From Pedobacter sp. PLR (GTDB lineage Bacteria > Bacteroidota > Bacteroidia > Sphingobacteriales > Sphingobacteriaceae), in NCBI RefSeq assembly GCF_026239675.1, contig NZ_JAPIVQ010000004.1:434001-498000 (forward strand): 64,000 nt of DNA. The letters run 5' to 3'. Below, piece by piece: positions 17,963 to 26,669 of the stretch. Made by a program: the position numbers and the translations under genes. The notes under the pieces were generated by a model. It saw nothing but the letters and a program-made list of their open reading frames with translations, was not told the DNA's origin and ran no database searches. Each line of letters begins with the position of its first letter. The stretch's first letter is position 1.

Positions 17963-18562
17963 TTAAAAATATTTTGAAGAAAAATATAGCCCGATGATTA
18001 AAGGAGCATCTTTCAGTTGGGCCATACAAAAGGCACGGACACTCCTCATCGCCTGATCCAGGTTCCATTTCACTGTTTCAGGAGAAACATTTAGCGCCAG
18101 CGCAGCCTCATCGCGTTTCATTTCCTGTTCCTTGATCAATTGATAGGTAAGTTTCTGCTTTGGTGGGAGCCGCTCGATCGCCTGCCTTAAAATATGCTCA
18201 AACTCTTTATCCTGAGTCAGGTAATCTGTAGGCGGGTAATAAATCGATTCTTTGGCCGCAAGAAGTAGTTTCTTCTTCTCATTTTGAGCTTGTTTAATGG
18301 AATTATAAGTCAGGTTCCTTGCAATGGTATATAACCAGCCCATAAAATTCTCCAAATCAGGAAGTATTTCACGATTAATCCAAACCTTTAAAAAAGTATC
18401 CTGAAGAATTTCCTCTGCTGTCCATTCGTTTGCAGTAATTCTCAATGCAGTAGTATAAATATTTGCCCGGTGCTTATCAAACAATAAACGGAATGACTGT
18501 TCGTCACCGCTCGCTACGCTCGTCAGTAGTGACAGATCATCATTTGAATTCCTGGTTTTCAT
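17963..18562 (-). CDS. ECF RNA polymerase sigma factor (FecI-like)
   Basis: A 199-residue ECF sigma factor. Region 2 covers about residues 20-90 (FRLLFDKHRANIYTTALRI, EEILQDTFLKVW, MGWLYTIARNLTYNSIK). Region 4 covers about 125-180 (AIERLPPKQKLTYQLIKEQEMKRDEAALALNVSPETVKWNLDQAMRSVRAF). It is the first gene of the locus with FecR, SusC and SusD downstream. An SD-like GGGAGG stands about 5 bases before ATG 18562. It would direct transcription of the SusCD genes when the ligand is present. Confidence 0.95.
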   Translation of the reverse strand: MKTRNSNDDLSLLTSVASGDEQSFRLLFDKHRANIYTTALRITANEWTAEEILQDTFLKVWINREILPDLENFMGWLYTIARNLTYNSIKQAQNEKKKLLLAAKESIYYPPTDYLTQDKEFEHILRQAIERLPPKQKLTYQLIKEQEMKRDEAALALNVSPETVKWNLDQAMRSVRAFCMAQLKDAPLIIGLYFSSKYF

Positions 18563-18787
18563 GTTACCCTCCCTGTTTTGTTAAAAGTATGAATGTTTAG
18601 GCATACTAAACAAATCTGTGTATTTTTTTAGTAAAAACAGTACTAATGGAAAAATAAAAAAGAGGCATCAGGTTAATGGTTGTTGGTTCATCTTTGGAAT
18701 TGTATCTAAATTTAATATTTTGATAATAAGTAGGTTACATTGATGTTTCTGGGCTGGGCCCAGGGTGTTCGCAGCGAAGGTTATTAA

Positions 18788-19144
18788 GCCTTATGCTCAA
18801 TTGTATCTGCTAAAAATCAGACTTATACTGTCTCAAAAACTGTAAATATTTTCGGCAATATTATTGAAACGCACAAGGATAGCAGTGGGAGAGATGCTGT
18901 TGTGATCAAACATTCGACTAATATTTTTGGAAAAAAGATAAAAAATGTGACCGGTCCGGGCGGTAAACAGATAAAGACGGTAAGTAAATCCAGGTATATA
19001 TTCGGAAATGAGGTGGTAGAAATTTATGATGGAAAAAGAACGGTTATTCATCAGGATGGACGGGAGTTGTTAGCTGTTGGGAGCGATGAGAATCCTGAGT
19101 TAATGAATCTAATCATCAAATTGATGCAAGAGACAAGGCATTGA
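18788..19144 (+). pseudogene. Probable truncated secreted-protein gene
   Basis: An open frame of 119 codons with no normal start. It opens after a stop at 18785-18787; the first usable initiator is GTG 18902, which would drop a third of the frame. The translation begins ALCSIVSAKNQTYTVSKTVN, which reads like the end of a signal peptide, then carries repeated NIFG/YIFG motifs (TVNIFG, STNIFG, SRYIFG) and ends LIIKLMQETRH. The missing N-terminus suggests a 5' deletion or frameshift in a small secreted-protein gene. It stands alone between the sigma factor and the NRPS. A short real gene starting at GTG 18902 is the alternative. The remaining bases from 18563 to 18787 and 19145 to 19295 show nothing I can name. 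Confidence 0.35.
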
Positions 19145-19295
19145 GGCTTTAGGGAAACAGACCGGTATTTTCGCTTGTACCGATATCCTACCTGAGTTCA
19201 TTATAGTTCGACAAAAAACAGTTATCTATGCTAAGCTGTTATTAGAGGAAATTGCTTAATCATTATTGTTTTAATCATCTCTAATTATTGAACGA

Positions 19296-21983
19296 ATGTC
19301 TGATAAATTGTTTCATACCGTACCTATGGTTACGGATGAAGAGTTACGGGAATTGGCCATATTTAATGATACAATAACGCCTTATTCTAAGTATAAAACA
19401 CTCCATATCCTGTTTGAAGAGCAAGTATTGATCAGTCCTGATCATGTAGCTTTGCGGTTGGGTAGTAAGTTGTTAACTTATAGAGAGTTAAATGCCCGCG
19501 CTAATCAACTGGCGAGGAAAATTATGGAATCAGGTGTACATCCCGGTGATAATATCGGATTGCTTACCGGGCGAAATTTTGAAATGATTATTGGGATGTA
19601 TGCGATACTTAAAGCGGGTGGAGCCTATGTGCCTGTTGATCCTGATTACCCAATCGAAAGGCAACAATATATCCTTTCAAACTCTGCGGTAAGTTTATTG
19701 TTAACTGATGCGATCCATCCGGTAAATGTGTTGATTCCAGATTTAAAGTCTTTAATTATCAGTAATTTATCAATAGCTGATTACAGCCCGGACAACCTGA
19801 ATCTATCTATTGACAGTAAGCAATTGGCTTATACGATTTATACCTCAGGCTCAACCGGTAAACCTAAAGGGGTTATGATTGAGCATCATGCGGTCATAAA
19901 CCTCATTCAATGGGTAAATAAGCGTTTTGACGTTGGATCAAATGATCGTCTGCTTTTCATCACCTCCATGTGTTTTGATCTTTCTGTGTATGATATATTT
20001 GGAATCTTATCTGCCGGTGGATCAGTAGTGATTGCAGAACAGCTACAGGTAAATGATTTCAATCAATTGCTGCACATGCTCCAACACTATCAGATAACTT
20101 TTTGGAATTCGGTACCTTCTACACTCGATTATCTGATTAGAGAACTGGAGTCAACGGATAATGACTATAAACAACATGATTTAAGGTTGGTGTTTTTGAG
20201 TGGAGATTGGATCCCAATGAGTTTGCCGGACAGAATTAAGCAGTTTTTTCCAGCAGCTGGTGTAATCAGTCTGGGCGGGGCCACGGAAGCTACAGTATGG
20301 TCGAACTATTTCCCCATCGAGAAAATGGAGGTTAACTGGAATAGTATTCCCTATGGCAGGCCTATTGCAAATAACTTCTTTTACATTCTTAATGACCAAT
20401 TGCAACAGGTGCCAATTGGTGAAATAGGGGAATTATTCATAGGTGGTGTAGGTGTCGCTCGTGGTTACGCAAACAATGCTGAAAAAACGGCAGTATCTTT
20501 CCTGACAGATCCCTTTAATAAGAAAGCTGGTGGATTCATGTACCGGACAGGGGATCAGGGGCGCATGTTACCTGGCATGAACATGGAGTTTCTTGGCAGA
20601 AAAGATGATCAGGTTAAAATTCATGGATTTAGAGTAGAGCTTGGAGAAATTGAGCATTTACTGAATCAATCGCTGGATTTAAAAGGCGCGGTAGTACTCG
20701 CAAAAAAAAATAGAACCGGTCAGAAGGATTTGATTTGTTTTGTAGTTCCTGTCAAAAAGTTCGATAAGCATGCCATCATAGATTATTTAAAGCTGAAGTT
20801 ACCAGATTATATGATTCCTGCGATATGGCTGGACTTGCAAAATCTTCCCCTGAATATTAATGGTAAGATTGATAGAAAAGCTTTATTGGATATGGAAATT
20901 CCAGAGGAGGTCTCCAGGTCACATACACAGGCCGTTACTCCACTCGAAAAAATAATGGTTACCATTTGGGAAGATGTTTTTTGCAAAGAAAATATTGGTA
21001 TTGAGGATGATTTTTTTGAACTGGGAGGACATTCTCTTATGGCGCTTCATATTATGTCTCAGTTTGAACGGCAAACCGGGACAAAACTTCCCGCTGAAAG
21101 GTTATTTAAAAACCCAACTATTTCGTCTTTATTAGCCTCTATAACTGATCAGGATGAGCTGAAGAAATCGCAATCGCTTGTTCCTATCAAAACTACCGGA
21201 AGTAAAATGCCTTTATACATCATACATGGGGACGGCCTCTATGTATTGAGTTTTAAAGATCTTGCAAAACATGTAGATGCCGAACAGCCCTTGTATGGTC
21301 TGCAGCCAGCTGACCTGAATGGAGTTAACCATCAGATCGAAACCATGGCTGATATCGCTGGCCATTATGTTGATGAAATTATAGAACATAATCCCAATGG
21401 GCCTTATGCTATAGCAGGTTATTCTTTTGGGGGATATGTGGCGATAGAAATGGCCAGGCAATTCGCTTCCCTTGGAAAAGAAGTGAAGCTGCTCGGGATT
21501 TTTGATACAGATGCAGAAAATGTCTTTTATGCCAAGTCATGGCGGGTAAATTACCCGAAGAAAATTAAGCGACAATTTCCTAAACTGCTCTGGATTTTAA
21601 AATCCTTTATGAAGGAGCCTGGAAGTACAATAAACTACCAATCTAACTTATTTTTAAAAAGGATGAAAAAGTTGATGTATAGGTTAGGCTTACAGAAAGA
21701 TCCCAAAAAAGAAGGGGTTTACAGTCATATCAACGTGATCAATCAAAAACATCAGGATGCTTTTAAAGCGTATAACATGGTGCCATTTAACCATATGGTT
21801 CATCTTTTTAAAGCTAAAGACCGGGTCTACTTTGTCGATGATTTTAAAACCCTGAGCTGGAAGAAATATGCCATAAAAGGTGTGAAAGTTATTGATGTCC
21901 AGGGAGATCATGCCACCATGCTACACGAGCCCAATGCCCGGGGATTTGGGGAGAAATTACAGGAAGCATTAAATAATTGTTAA
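19296..21983 (+). CDS. Single-module NRPS: adenylation-PCP-thioesterase, cysteine-type code
   Basis: An 895-residue synthetase. The A domain (about 35-535) has the core motifs LTYRELNARA, LKAGGAYVPVDPDYP, YTSGSTGKPKG, FDLSVYDIFG, GGATEATVWS, YRTGDQGR, GRKDDQVKIHGFRVELGEIE and NGKIDRKAL. PCP (about 548-615): ELGGHSLMA, phosphopantetheine site Ser580. Thioesterase (about 638-890): GYSFGG with nucleophile Ser710, an acid in GIFDTD, and His in GDHATML. The ten specificity residues read D228 L229 Y232 N271 F300 S302 L326 V334 W335 K524, close to the known cysteine code DLYNLSLIWK. The stretch LSGDWIPMSLPDRI is also typical of cysteine A domains in thiazoline-forming synthetases. There is no condensation or cyclisation domain. 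It may release cysteine or a self-condensation product, or act with an enzyme encoded elsewhere. Confidence 0.92.
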   Translation: MSDKLFHTVPMVTDEELRELAIFNDTITPYSKYKTLHILFEEQVLISPDHVALRLGSKLLTYRELNARANQLARKIMESGVHPGDNIGLLTGRNFEMIIGMYAILKAGGAYVPVDPDYPIERQQYILSNSAVSLLLTDAIHPVNVLIPDLKSLIISNLSIADYSPDNLNLSIDSKQLAYTIYTSGSTGKPKGVMIEHHAVINLIQWVNKRFDVGSNDRLLFITSMCFDLSVYDIFGILSAGGSVVIAEQLQVNDFNQLLHMLQHYQITFWNSVPSTLDYLIRELESTDNDYKQHDLRLVFLSGDWIPMSLPDRIKQFFPAAGVISLGGATEATVWSNYFPIEKMEVNWNSIPYGRPIANNFFYILNDQLQQVPIGEIGELFIGGVGVARGYANNAEKTAVSFLTDPFNKKAGGFMYRTGDQGRMLPGMNMEFLGRKDDQVKIHGFRVELGEIEHLLNQSLDLKGAVVLAKKNRTGQKDLICFVVPVKKFDKHAIIDYLKLKLPDYMIPAIWLDLQNLPLNINGKIDRKALLDMEIPEEVSRSHTQAVTPLEKIMVTIWEDVFCKENIGIEDDFFELGGHSLMALHIMSQFERQTGTKLPAERLFKNPTISSLLASITDQDELKKSQSLVPIKTTGSKMPLYIIHGDGLYVLSFKDLAKHVDAEQPLYGLQPADLNGVNHQIETMADIAGHYVDEIIEHNPNGPYAIAGYSFGGYVAIEMARQFASLGKEVKLLGIFDTDAENVFYAKSWRVNYPKKIKRQFPKLLWILKSFMKEPGSTINYQSNLFLKRMKKLMYRLGLQKDPKKEGVYSHINVINQKHQDAFKAYNMVPFNHMVHLFKAKDRVYFVDDFKTLSWKKYAIKGVKVIDVQGDHATMLHEPNARGFGEKLQEALNNC

Positions 21984-22006
21984 TTGATTACGCTAACGCT
22001 GAGGCT

Positions 22007-22456
22007 ATGACCATCCAACCAGTAACAGAAAATGATCTTGAAAATTGCGCAAAAGTATATGTGCAGACCTATAATCAAGCCCCATGGAATTATCAATGGG
22101 AATTTAAAGATGCTTTAAATTATTTAGCTGAATACCGTTCTTCGCCTCAGTTTAAGGGCTTTGTTCTGTATGATCATGATGTTTTTGCCGGTGCAATATT
22201 TGCCCATACGAAGACATGGTGGAACGGTAGTCAACTTTATATTGATGAGTTATTTATTTCTCCTCATGCTCAGAAAAAAGGATATGGAAAGGCTTTAATG
22301 AACTATGCCGGACAGTATGCACAGGAAAACGGTTTAGGTACCATCACGTTAATGACCCATAAGTTTATGCCATCGATGAAGTTCTATGAAGGCCTTGACT
22401 TTGTGCATGCACAACCCTTTGTTATTCTATTCAAACAAATGGGAGGTTATGATTAA
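22007..22456 (+). CDS. GNAT family N-acetyltransferase
   Basis: A 149-residue GNAT protein from ATG 22007 (MTIQPVTENDLENCAKVY). The acetyl-CoA loop is IDELFISPHAQKKGYGKALMNYAGQYA, with the Q/R-x-x-G-x-G/A core as QKKGYGKA. The C-terminal SMKFYEGLDFVHA has the family's FYEKxGF form. The frame also opens at a TTG 21977 that overlaps the NRPS stop, but the ATG start fits the family. It begins 23 bases after the NRPS gene and is probably co-transcribed, so acetylation of the NRPS product or of its amine precursor is plausible but unproven. Confidence 0.85.
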   Translation: MTIQPVTENDLENCAKVYVQTYNQAPWNYQWEFKDALNYLAEYRSSPQFKGFVLYDHDVFAGAIFAHTKTWWNGSQLYIDELFISPHAQKKGYGKALMNYAGQYAQENGLGTITLMTHKFMPSMKFYEGLDFVHAQPFVILFKQMGGYD

Positions 22457-23106
22457 AACCTATTCTTTTTATGACGGTTTGTAATCAATTTCCCAATCCA
22501 GATCAGTATCAGTGACAACACCAGGAAAACTATTAAGAGGTAAAAGCTATTTATCAGAACCTTGTGGTATCCAAAGGTATCCACATCAATAAATGGATAA
22601 GGATAAAACCCGGAAACTGCACCCCTTGCAAGTACAAAAACTAAATAAGCAAAGGGATAAATCAGCCATGTAAAAGCACTGGCCCATTTCAACTTGCTTT
22701 TAGGGGCAAAAATCAGCCAGTATATCAAGAATAAAGCAGGGATAAATGCATGGAGTAGCTCATCTACAACAAGCTGTAATCCTTTTGGCTGCCATGTGAA
22801 GCGCAGTATTAAGTTGTAAACAATGCCAACCACACAGATGTAAACTGTTACGGCCGCCAAAATCGCTGGCTTTGAATATAAACGCTCCTCTTTTTTATCG
22901 AAATTCAACAACAACAGCGTACAACACAAGACCACCATCATATTAGTCAGGATGGTGAAGTAACTGAAATACCTGGTCACAGATTCCATTACCGGGATCT
23001 GATTATTTACGATAATGAGGTATAGCTGTGTGATTAATGCAAACCATCCCGTAAAAAAACCGGTTATCAAAAATAATTTATTGGCGTTATCGTGTTTTTT
23101 ATCCAT
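22453..23106 (-). CDS. Pr6Pr-like polytopic membrane protein
   Basis: A 217-residue integral membrane protein with six hydrophobic segments and the features of the Pr6Pr family: RYFSYFTILTNMMVV early, VDELLHAFIPALFLIYWLIFAPK in the middle, TWLIYPFAYLVFVLARG and FYPYPFIDV late. The family is of unknown function. Its 3' end overlaps the convergent GNAT gene by 4 bases. No partner gene. Confidence 0.75.
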   Translation of the reverse strand: MDKKHDNANKLFLITGFFTGWFALITQLYLIIVNNQIPVMESVTRYFSYFTILTNMMVVLCCTLLLLNFDKKEERLYSKPAILAAVTVYICVVGIVYNLILRFTWQPKGLQLVVDELLHAFIPALFLIYWLIFAPKSKLKWASAFTWLIYPFAYLVFVLARGAVSGFYPYPFIDVDTFGYHKVLINSFYLLIVFLVLSLILIWIGKLITNRHKKNRF

Positions 23107-23119
23107 ATTATTTGCGACT

Positions 23120-23144
23120 ATTTAGCTATTGAATATAGCTAAAT
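23120..23144. promoter_or_regulatory. Inverted repeat upstream of the Pr6Pr gene
   Basis: Perfect 10-bp arms (ATTTAGCTAT / ATAGCTAAAT) around 5 bases, 14 bases before the Pr6Pr start. It could be an operator or a leader hairpin. No regulator can be assigned. Confidence 0.35.
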
Positions 23145-23295
23145 CCGGGAAAATTTAGCGTTTTGTTTGTCTTTGTTTTATGCGCTTAAGGTGTGGAAAT
23201 ATTGAAAATTATATATAACACGAAAATAGATTTTATGGAGAATTAAGGTGGATAATGCTATTTTTAGGGGATCAACCCATACCAAAACCTTGTAA

Positions 23296-24036
23296 ATGAA
23301 ATACACGCTCCAACTTCTTTCGCTCTCTATATTATTGCTGCTTAACGCTTGTCAATCTCCCTTATCTGAGAAGAAAGTAACGAGCTTATCACCAATAGGA
23401 GTAACAATTGAGATGTCTCAGGAGCTGGACAATCAAAAAAAGAATACGGCCGTTGTTCGGTTATTTGATGAGGAAGGGTACACCGTCGCCAATGAAGGAA
23501 TAAAAATAAAAGTGAATCAGGTAGAGCTGGAATTTCATGTGAAAAAAGAACTTTACTATACCACCACCACAACCTATGTGGTCAATAATATTCCAGTAAG
23601 TCCGGTATATAAATTTACCATCACTTTAACGAATGGCAAAACCTATAATTTAGGTAACCTGGAACCCATCGCTGAAAGTTCTGAAAAGAATATTTTATGC
23701 GCGGAAAGGGGGAGTCCTGACAAAGATTTTGTGATTTCCTGGAATAATTTAAAGGAAGTAAATGAATTGTCAATTATGAAAAGCGTGCTATTGAATACCT
23801 CAACCAAAAGAGAACGTAATTATGATTATGAACCAATTGTTACGAAGAAAATTGGGACTGCCGGAAAGTATATTGTACCAATATCAGTTTACATCGATTC
23901 AATTTCGACGATTGCCGGTTTAGAGATCAAATTTAATGCTTCCAAAAAAGGGAAACTCAATCCTCAACTCCTGGAAAAAAGCAGCATTGTAATCTCCGGA
24001 CATCTGGATAAAAATGTCAATTTTGAGGAGCATTAA
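23296..24036 (+). CDS. Hypothetical lipoprotein
   Basis: A 246-residue protein with a lipoprotein signal (LSLSILLLLNAC, lipobox LNAC). The mature part is beta-rich, with segments such as IGVTIEMSQELDNQKKNTAVVRL and YKFTITLTNGKTYNLGNL that resemble an Ig-like or carboxypeptidase-regulatory fold. I recognise no family. It stands alone between a divergent membrane gene and a convergent operon, with no useful context. Probably outer-membrane anchored. Confidence 0.6.
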   Translation: MKYTLQLLSLSILLLLNACQSPLSEKKVTSLSPIGVTIEMSQELDNQKKNTAVVRLFDEEGYTVANEGIKIKVNQVELEFHVKKELYYTTTTTYVVNNIPVSPVYKFTITLTNGKTYNLGNLEPIAESSEKNILCAERGSPDKDFVISWNNLKEVNELSIMKSVLLNTSTKRERNYDYEPIVTKKIGTAGKYIVPISVYIDSISTIAGLEIKFNASKKGKLNPQLLEKSSIVISGHLDKNVNFEEH

Positions 24037-24123
24037 ATATTACATTTAGGCTTTGCCTGGAGTTGCCCTCTCTACAGCTTCATTGTTCGTATTCCTGACT
24101 ATCCCTTTCATTATCCAAGGGTA

Positions 24124-24378
24124 TTAAAGCTTATGTTTCTTCTTTGAAGGAACCTGCTGCTTTTGTTTTAGAACTTCCCAACGACATAACGTTTTTTCAT
24201 CTGCCTTCGCTTTCTCCAATGTGGTTTTTACAAGTTTGTAATGGCATTTACTTAGGCCCCGGCAATTGGATTTAAGATGGTAGCGCTTTGCATGGCCACT
24301 ATTGCAGGTATACACGATGGTTGAGGCGTTACAGGCAATATTGGTAAGTACAAACAGCATTAAAATGAGTGTTTTCAT
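24124..24378 (-). CDS. Small secreted Cys/His-rich protein, last gene of the GTPase cassette
   Basis: An 84-residue protein with an N-terminal signal (LILMLFVLTNIACNAST). Its compact core holds paired Cys/His residues: YTCNSGHAKRYHLKSNCRGLSKCHY, with CRW further on. The spacing suggests a metal site or disulfides. Similar short proteins occur in many Bacteroidota genomes without known function. A basic lysine-rich tail follows. It begins 5 bases after the coiled-coil gene's stop and is probably the fourth gene of that unit. The coupling is firm, the role unknown. Confidence 0.65.
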   Translation of the reverse strand: MKTLILMLFVLTNIACNASTIVYTCNSGHAKRYHLKSNCRGLSKCHYKLVKTTLEKAKADEKTLCRWEVLKQKQQVPSKKKHKL

Positions 24379-24383
24379 ACCTG

Positions 24384-25685
24384 CTATCGATTTGTTTTAT
24401 ATACCCGCTGATTTGAACGTAAAAAATCTACTTTTTCAGGCTGATAGTATAAAAAATAAGCCGTTGTAGCGGCCCAGAGTAGGAATAGCATTATAGCCAT
24501 AACTTTATACAGGCTTGTACCCCCGGAAGATCTTTCGGGTACCTGATCATGGTCATTTGTTCTAAAATCAGGCAGGGTAGAATTATTATTTGAAAAAAAG
24601 GTGGTTTTTTGTGATTCCGTAAGCTTAGTAATGACTGGGATTTCCAGTTTGTTTTTTGCTTCATCCAGTTGCTGCTGATCCTTTCCTAATCGGATAAATA
24701 CTTCTTCCGGGCTTTTTGTACCCGTCTTAATCTCTTGTATTGCTGCATTGAGTTTGCTTTTTTGATCATCAAAGGATTTACCTAATTTGATTAAATAATC
24801 AGCCGATTTTTCGGTCTGCGCGCGATCAGTATTTAGTTGACTGGTAAATTTATCTATCTGTACTGCATTCTGACTCAGTTGATCTTTAGCAGACTTAATC
24901 AAACTATTATTGTGGTCAAAATAAAAATGTCTGCTGTCTTCAAATTGATTTATTCTTGTTTCAACCTGGGCTGCAGCCTGGTTTATTTTTCTATTTTTCT
25001 CTTCTTCAATTTGAATCCGGATTCCTTTAACTTCGTTTTCCATACCTTCCGTATTTTCAATGAGCTTAAACAATTGTTTCTCATTTACGAACTTTGCGAT
25101 CTCTGGGCTATCGGTAAAAAAAACAGTATCATAAACATTTAATAGTTCCAGAGAATCCTGAAGTGTTTTAGGTTTAATCAAGTTGTATACCACAGCATCT
25201 TTACTGGTCATAGTGAAATTAAGCTCTCCGAATTCTTTAAGGTTAAGCTCAAGCTTATCGAAATCTGCTGGTTTTTTAAGCCCATTAAAGTGGTTTGAAT
25301 GGTTGACTTGAAGTACATGCTGATTAATGTTTTTGGTATTGGTAATCAGTGTGTTGTGGAATTCATCAAGGCATTTTATAGTCAGGTTTTCTTCAGCAAT
25401 TTTATTGTAATACACCATTGCAGAACCAATGAATGTGCCTCCTCTATCGGAATTCTTTTCTTTGGCGAAGGAATAAACGGCATAGGCAATTGTGTTATTT
25501 CCGTTGATATGTTGCTTTCTGATGGAATAAATTCTGGTATCCGGAAATAGCTTTATCGCATTCGTGTTTAAATCAAATGATTTGATCCTTCCTGAATTTT
25601 CCTTATCTCCTGCAAATGGAGTTTGTCTAAAGCCATTTGGAATTCCGAAAGTTCCAAATGCAATTAAGTTGATGTTGTTATTCAT
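24384..25685 (-). CDS. Tail-anchored coiled-coil protein of the GTPase cassette
   Basis: A 433-residue protein in three parts. Residues 1-160 form a globular domain (LIAFGTFGIPNGFRQ, IKSFDLNTNAIKLFPDTRIYSIRK, RGGTFIGSAMVYYN) that I recall from other Bacteroidota but cannot name. Residues about 205-345 are coiled-coil, rich in Glu, Gln and Lys. A membrane segment lies near the C-terminus (about 393-413, YKVMAIMLFLLWAATTAYFL) with a short basic end. With no signal peptide, the N-terminal domain should face the cytoplasm. It follows the GTPase gene by 6 bases. The layout resembles an effector or scaffold tethered to the membrane and controlled by the GTPase; that is inference. Confidence 0.7.
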   Translation of the reverse strand: MNNNINLIAFGTFGIPNGFRQTPFAGDKENSGRIKSFDLNTNAIKLFPDTRIYSIRKQHINGNNTIAYAVYSFAKEKNSDRGGTFIGSAMVYYNKIAEENLTIKCLDEFHNTLITNTKNINQHVLQVNHSNHFNGLKKPADFDKLELNLKEFGELNFTMTSKDAVVYNLIKPKTLQDSLELLNVYDTVFFTDSPEIAKFVNEKQLFKLIENTEGMENEVKGIRIQIEEEKNRKINQAAAQVETRINQFEDSRHFYFDHNNSLIKSAKDQLSQNAVQIDKFTSQLNTDRAQTEKSADYLIKLGKSFDDQKSKLNAAIQEIKTGTKSPEEVFIRLGKDQQQLDEAKNKLEIPVITKLTESQKTTFFSNNNSTLPDFRTNDHDQVPERSSGGTSLYKVMAIMLFLLWAATTAYFLYYQPEKVDFLRSNQRVYKTNR

Positions 25686-25691
25686 GGATAC

Positions 25692-26663
25692 TTAATTGAA
25701 AAGATTGAATTTGATGCGTTCCCAAAATGTTCCTTCATAGTTGATCTCGTAGCCTGTAATGTTCTTGTACAACCATCCGGCTAAAACCTCTGCAGTCTGT
25801 AGATTTAAAGAGGTAAGACGTTCTTTTCCAGCTGCATTTTTTTCAATGTTTCCAATCGTATAATAGGTTTTATTCAGGCCATAAGTGTCCAGTCTTTGAT
25901 TTGTCATTGGCAAACGTTCTGCTATAAAATTTTCCAGTTGTTCTTCACTGGCTACATTCATAGATCCTGATTTATCCCATTTAGAAATCACCAGAATCGC
26001 ATTGACATTTCGTAAGCTTCTGCCTTTTCTTTCTAACTCATTCAGGAAGGTATGTATCAGAGTATCATCCTGATGTGCTGTGTCGTAGCTGGTTACGATG
26101 ATGAAATTTAAAGGGACATTAGAACCAATATATTCTTCAATACTACTGTGATAGCTACCACCTCTTCGAATGTCATTATGGTTTTCCCCTGAGGTCTCCA
26201 AGAAGGTCAGGTTAATTGGCGGAACCATTTTTGATTTATTATTGGGTTCAAATACCAGATCTAATCTGGTGACCTGATCCTTTGTTGTTCTGTTTGGCAG
26301 GATTCCCTTTCTTAGATCTTCGAGAAAGTCAAACAACAATACTTCGGCTTCTTTAGTATTCGGTGTACCTAATTTTGGCCGGATTGCTCCTGCCTGAGCG
26401 CTTAAATAATAAAGCATGGAAGATAATATTACAGATTTTCCGGATTCAGCAGTTCCGAAGAAAAAGATGAAGTTACTGTCTTTATCCTTGATGGTATTGG
26501 CGCTTGTGGTGGCGGTTATCGGCACAAAAGCGGAGCTATAACCAGTGTTACCATTATCTCCTGAAAAAGAATCTGAGGTATTTGTATGGTTCGTATTGAA
26601 ATTTAATGGCTGGAGGATATCTTCCTCTTCATTGATCAGCGGCCTTAATTCTTCGTTATTCAT
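25692..26663 (-). CDS. GTPase-like P-loop protein
   Basis: A 323-residue protein. After an acidic, Asn/Ser-rich N-terminus (about 1-60) comes a P-loop, GTAESGKS, at residues 70-77 (G1). FLETSGE near 154-160 stands where a G3 DxxG would be. ILVISKWD at 223-230 fits G4 (the N/TKxD of GTPases, here SKWD, which favours guanine). No coiled coil or membrane segment. The switch region ETSGENHNDIRRGG is unusual. It lies 6 bases from both neighbours, between a membrane coiled-coil gene and a tail-anchored coiled-coil gene. It resembles the GTPases of computationally described GTPase-associated systems, but I cannot place it in a named family. Confidence 0.78.
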   Translation of the reverse strand: MNNEELRPLINEEEDILQPLNFNTNHTNTSDSFSGDNGNTGYSSAFVPITATTSANTIKDKDSNFIFFFGTAESGKSVILSSMLYYLSAQAGAIRPKLGTPNTKEAEVLLFDFLEDLRKGILPNRTTKDQVTRLDLVFEPNNKSKMVPPINLTFLETSGENHNDIRRGGSYHSSIEEYIGSNVPLNFIIVTSYDTAHQDDTLIHTFLNELERKGRSLRNVNAILVISKWDKSGSMNVASEEQLENFIAERLPMTNQRLDTYGLNKTYYTIGNIEKNAAGKERLTSLNLQTAEVLAGWLYKNITGYEINYEGTFWERIKFNLFN

Positions 26664-26669
26664 CTTTTT

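Noticed and set aside
18833..19051. A minus-strand frame over the degraded gene at 18788-19144
   Set aside because: It is the reverse of the repetitive plus frame and has no coherent motif; the plus reading gives recurring NIFG elements.
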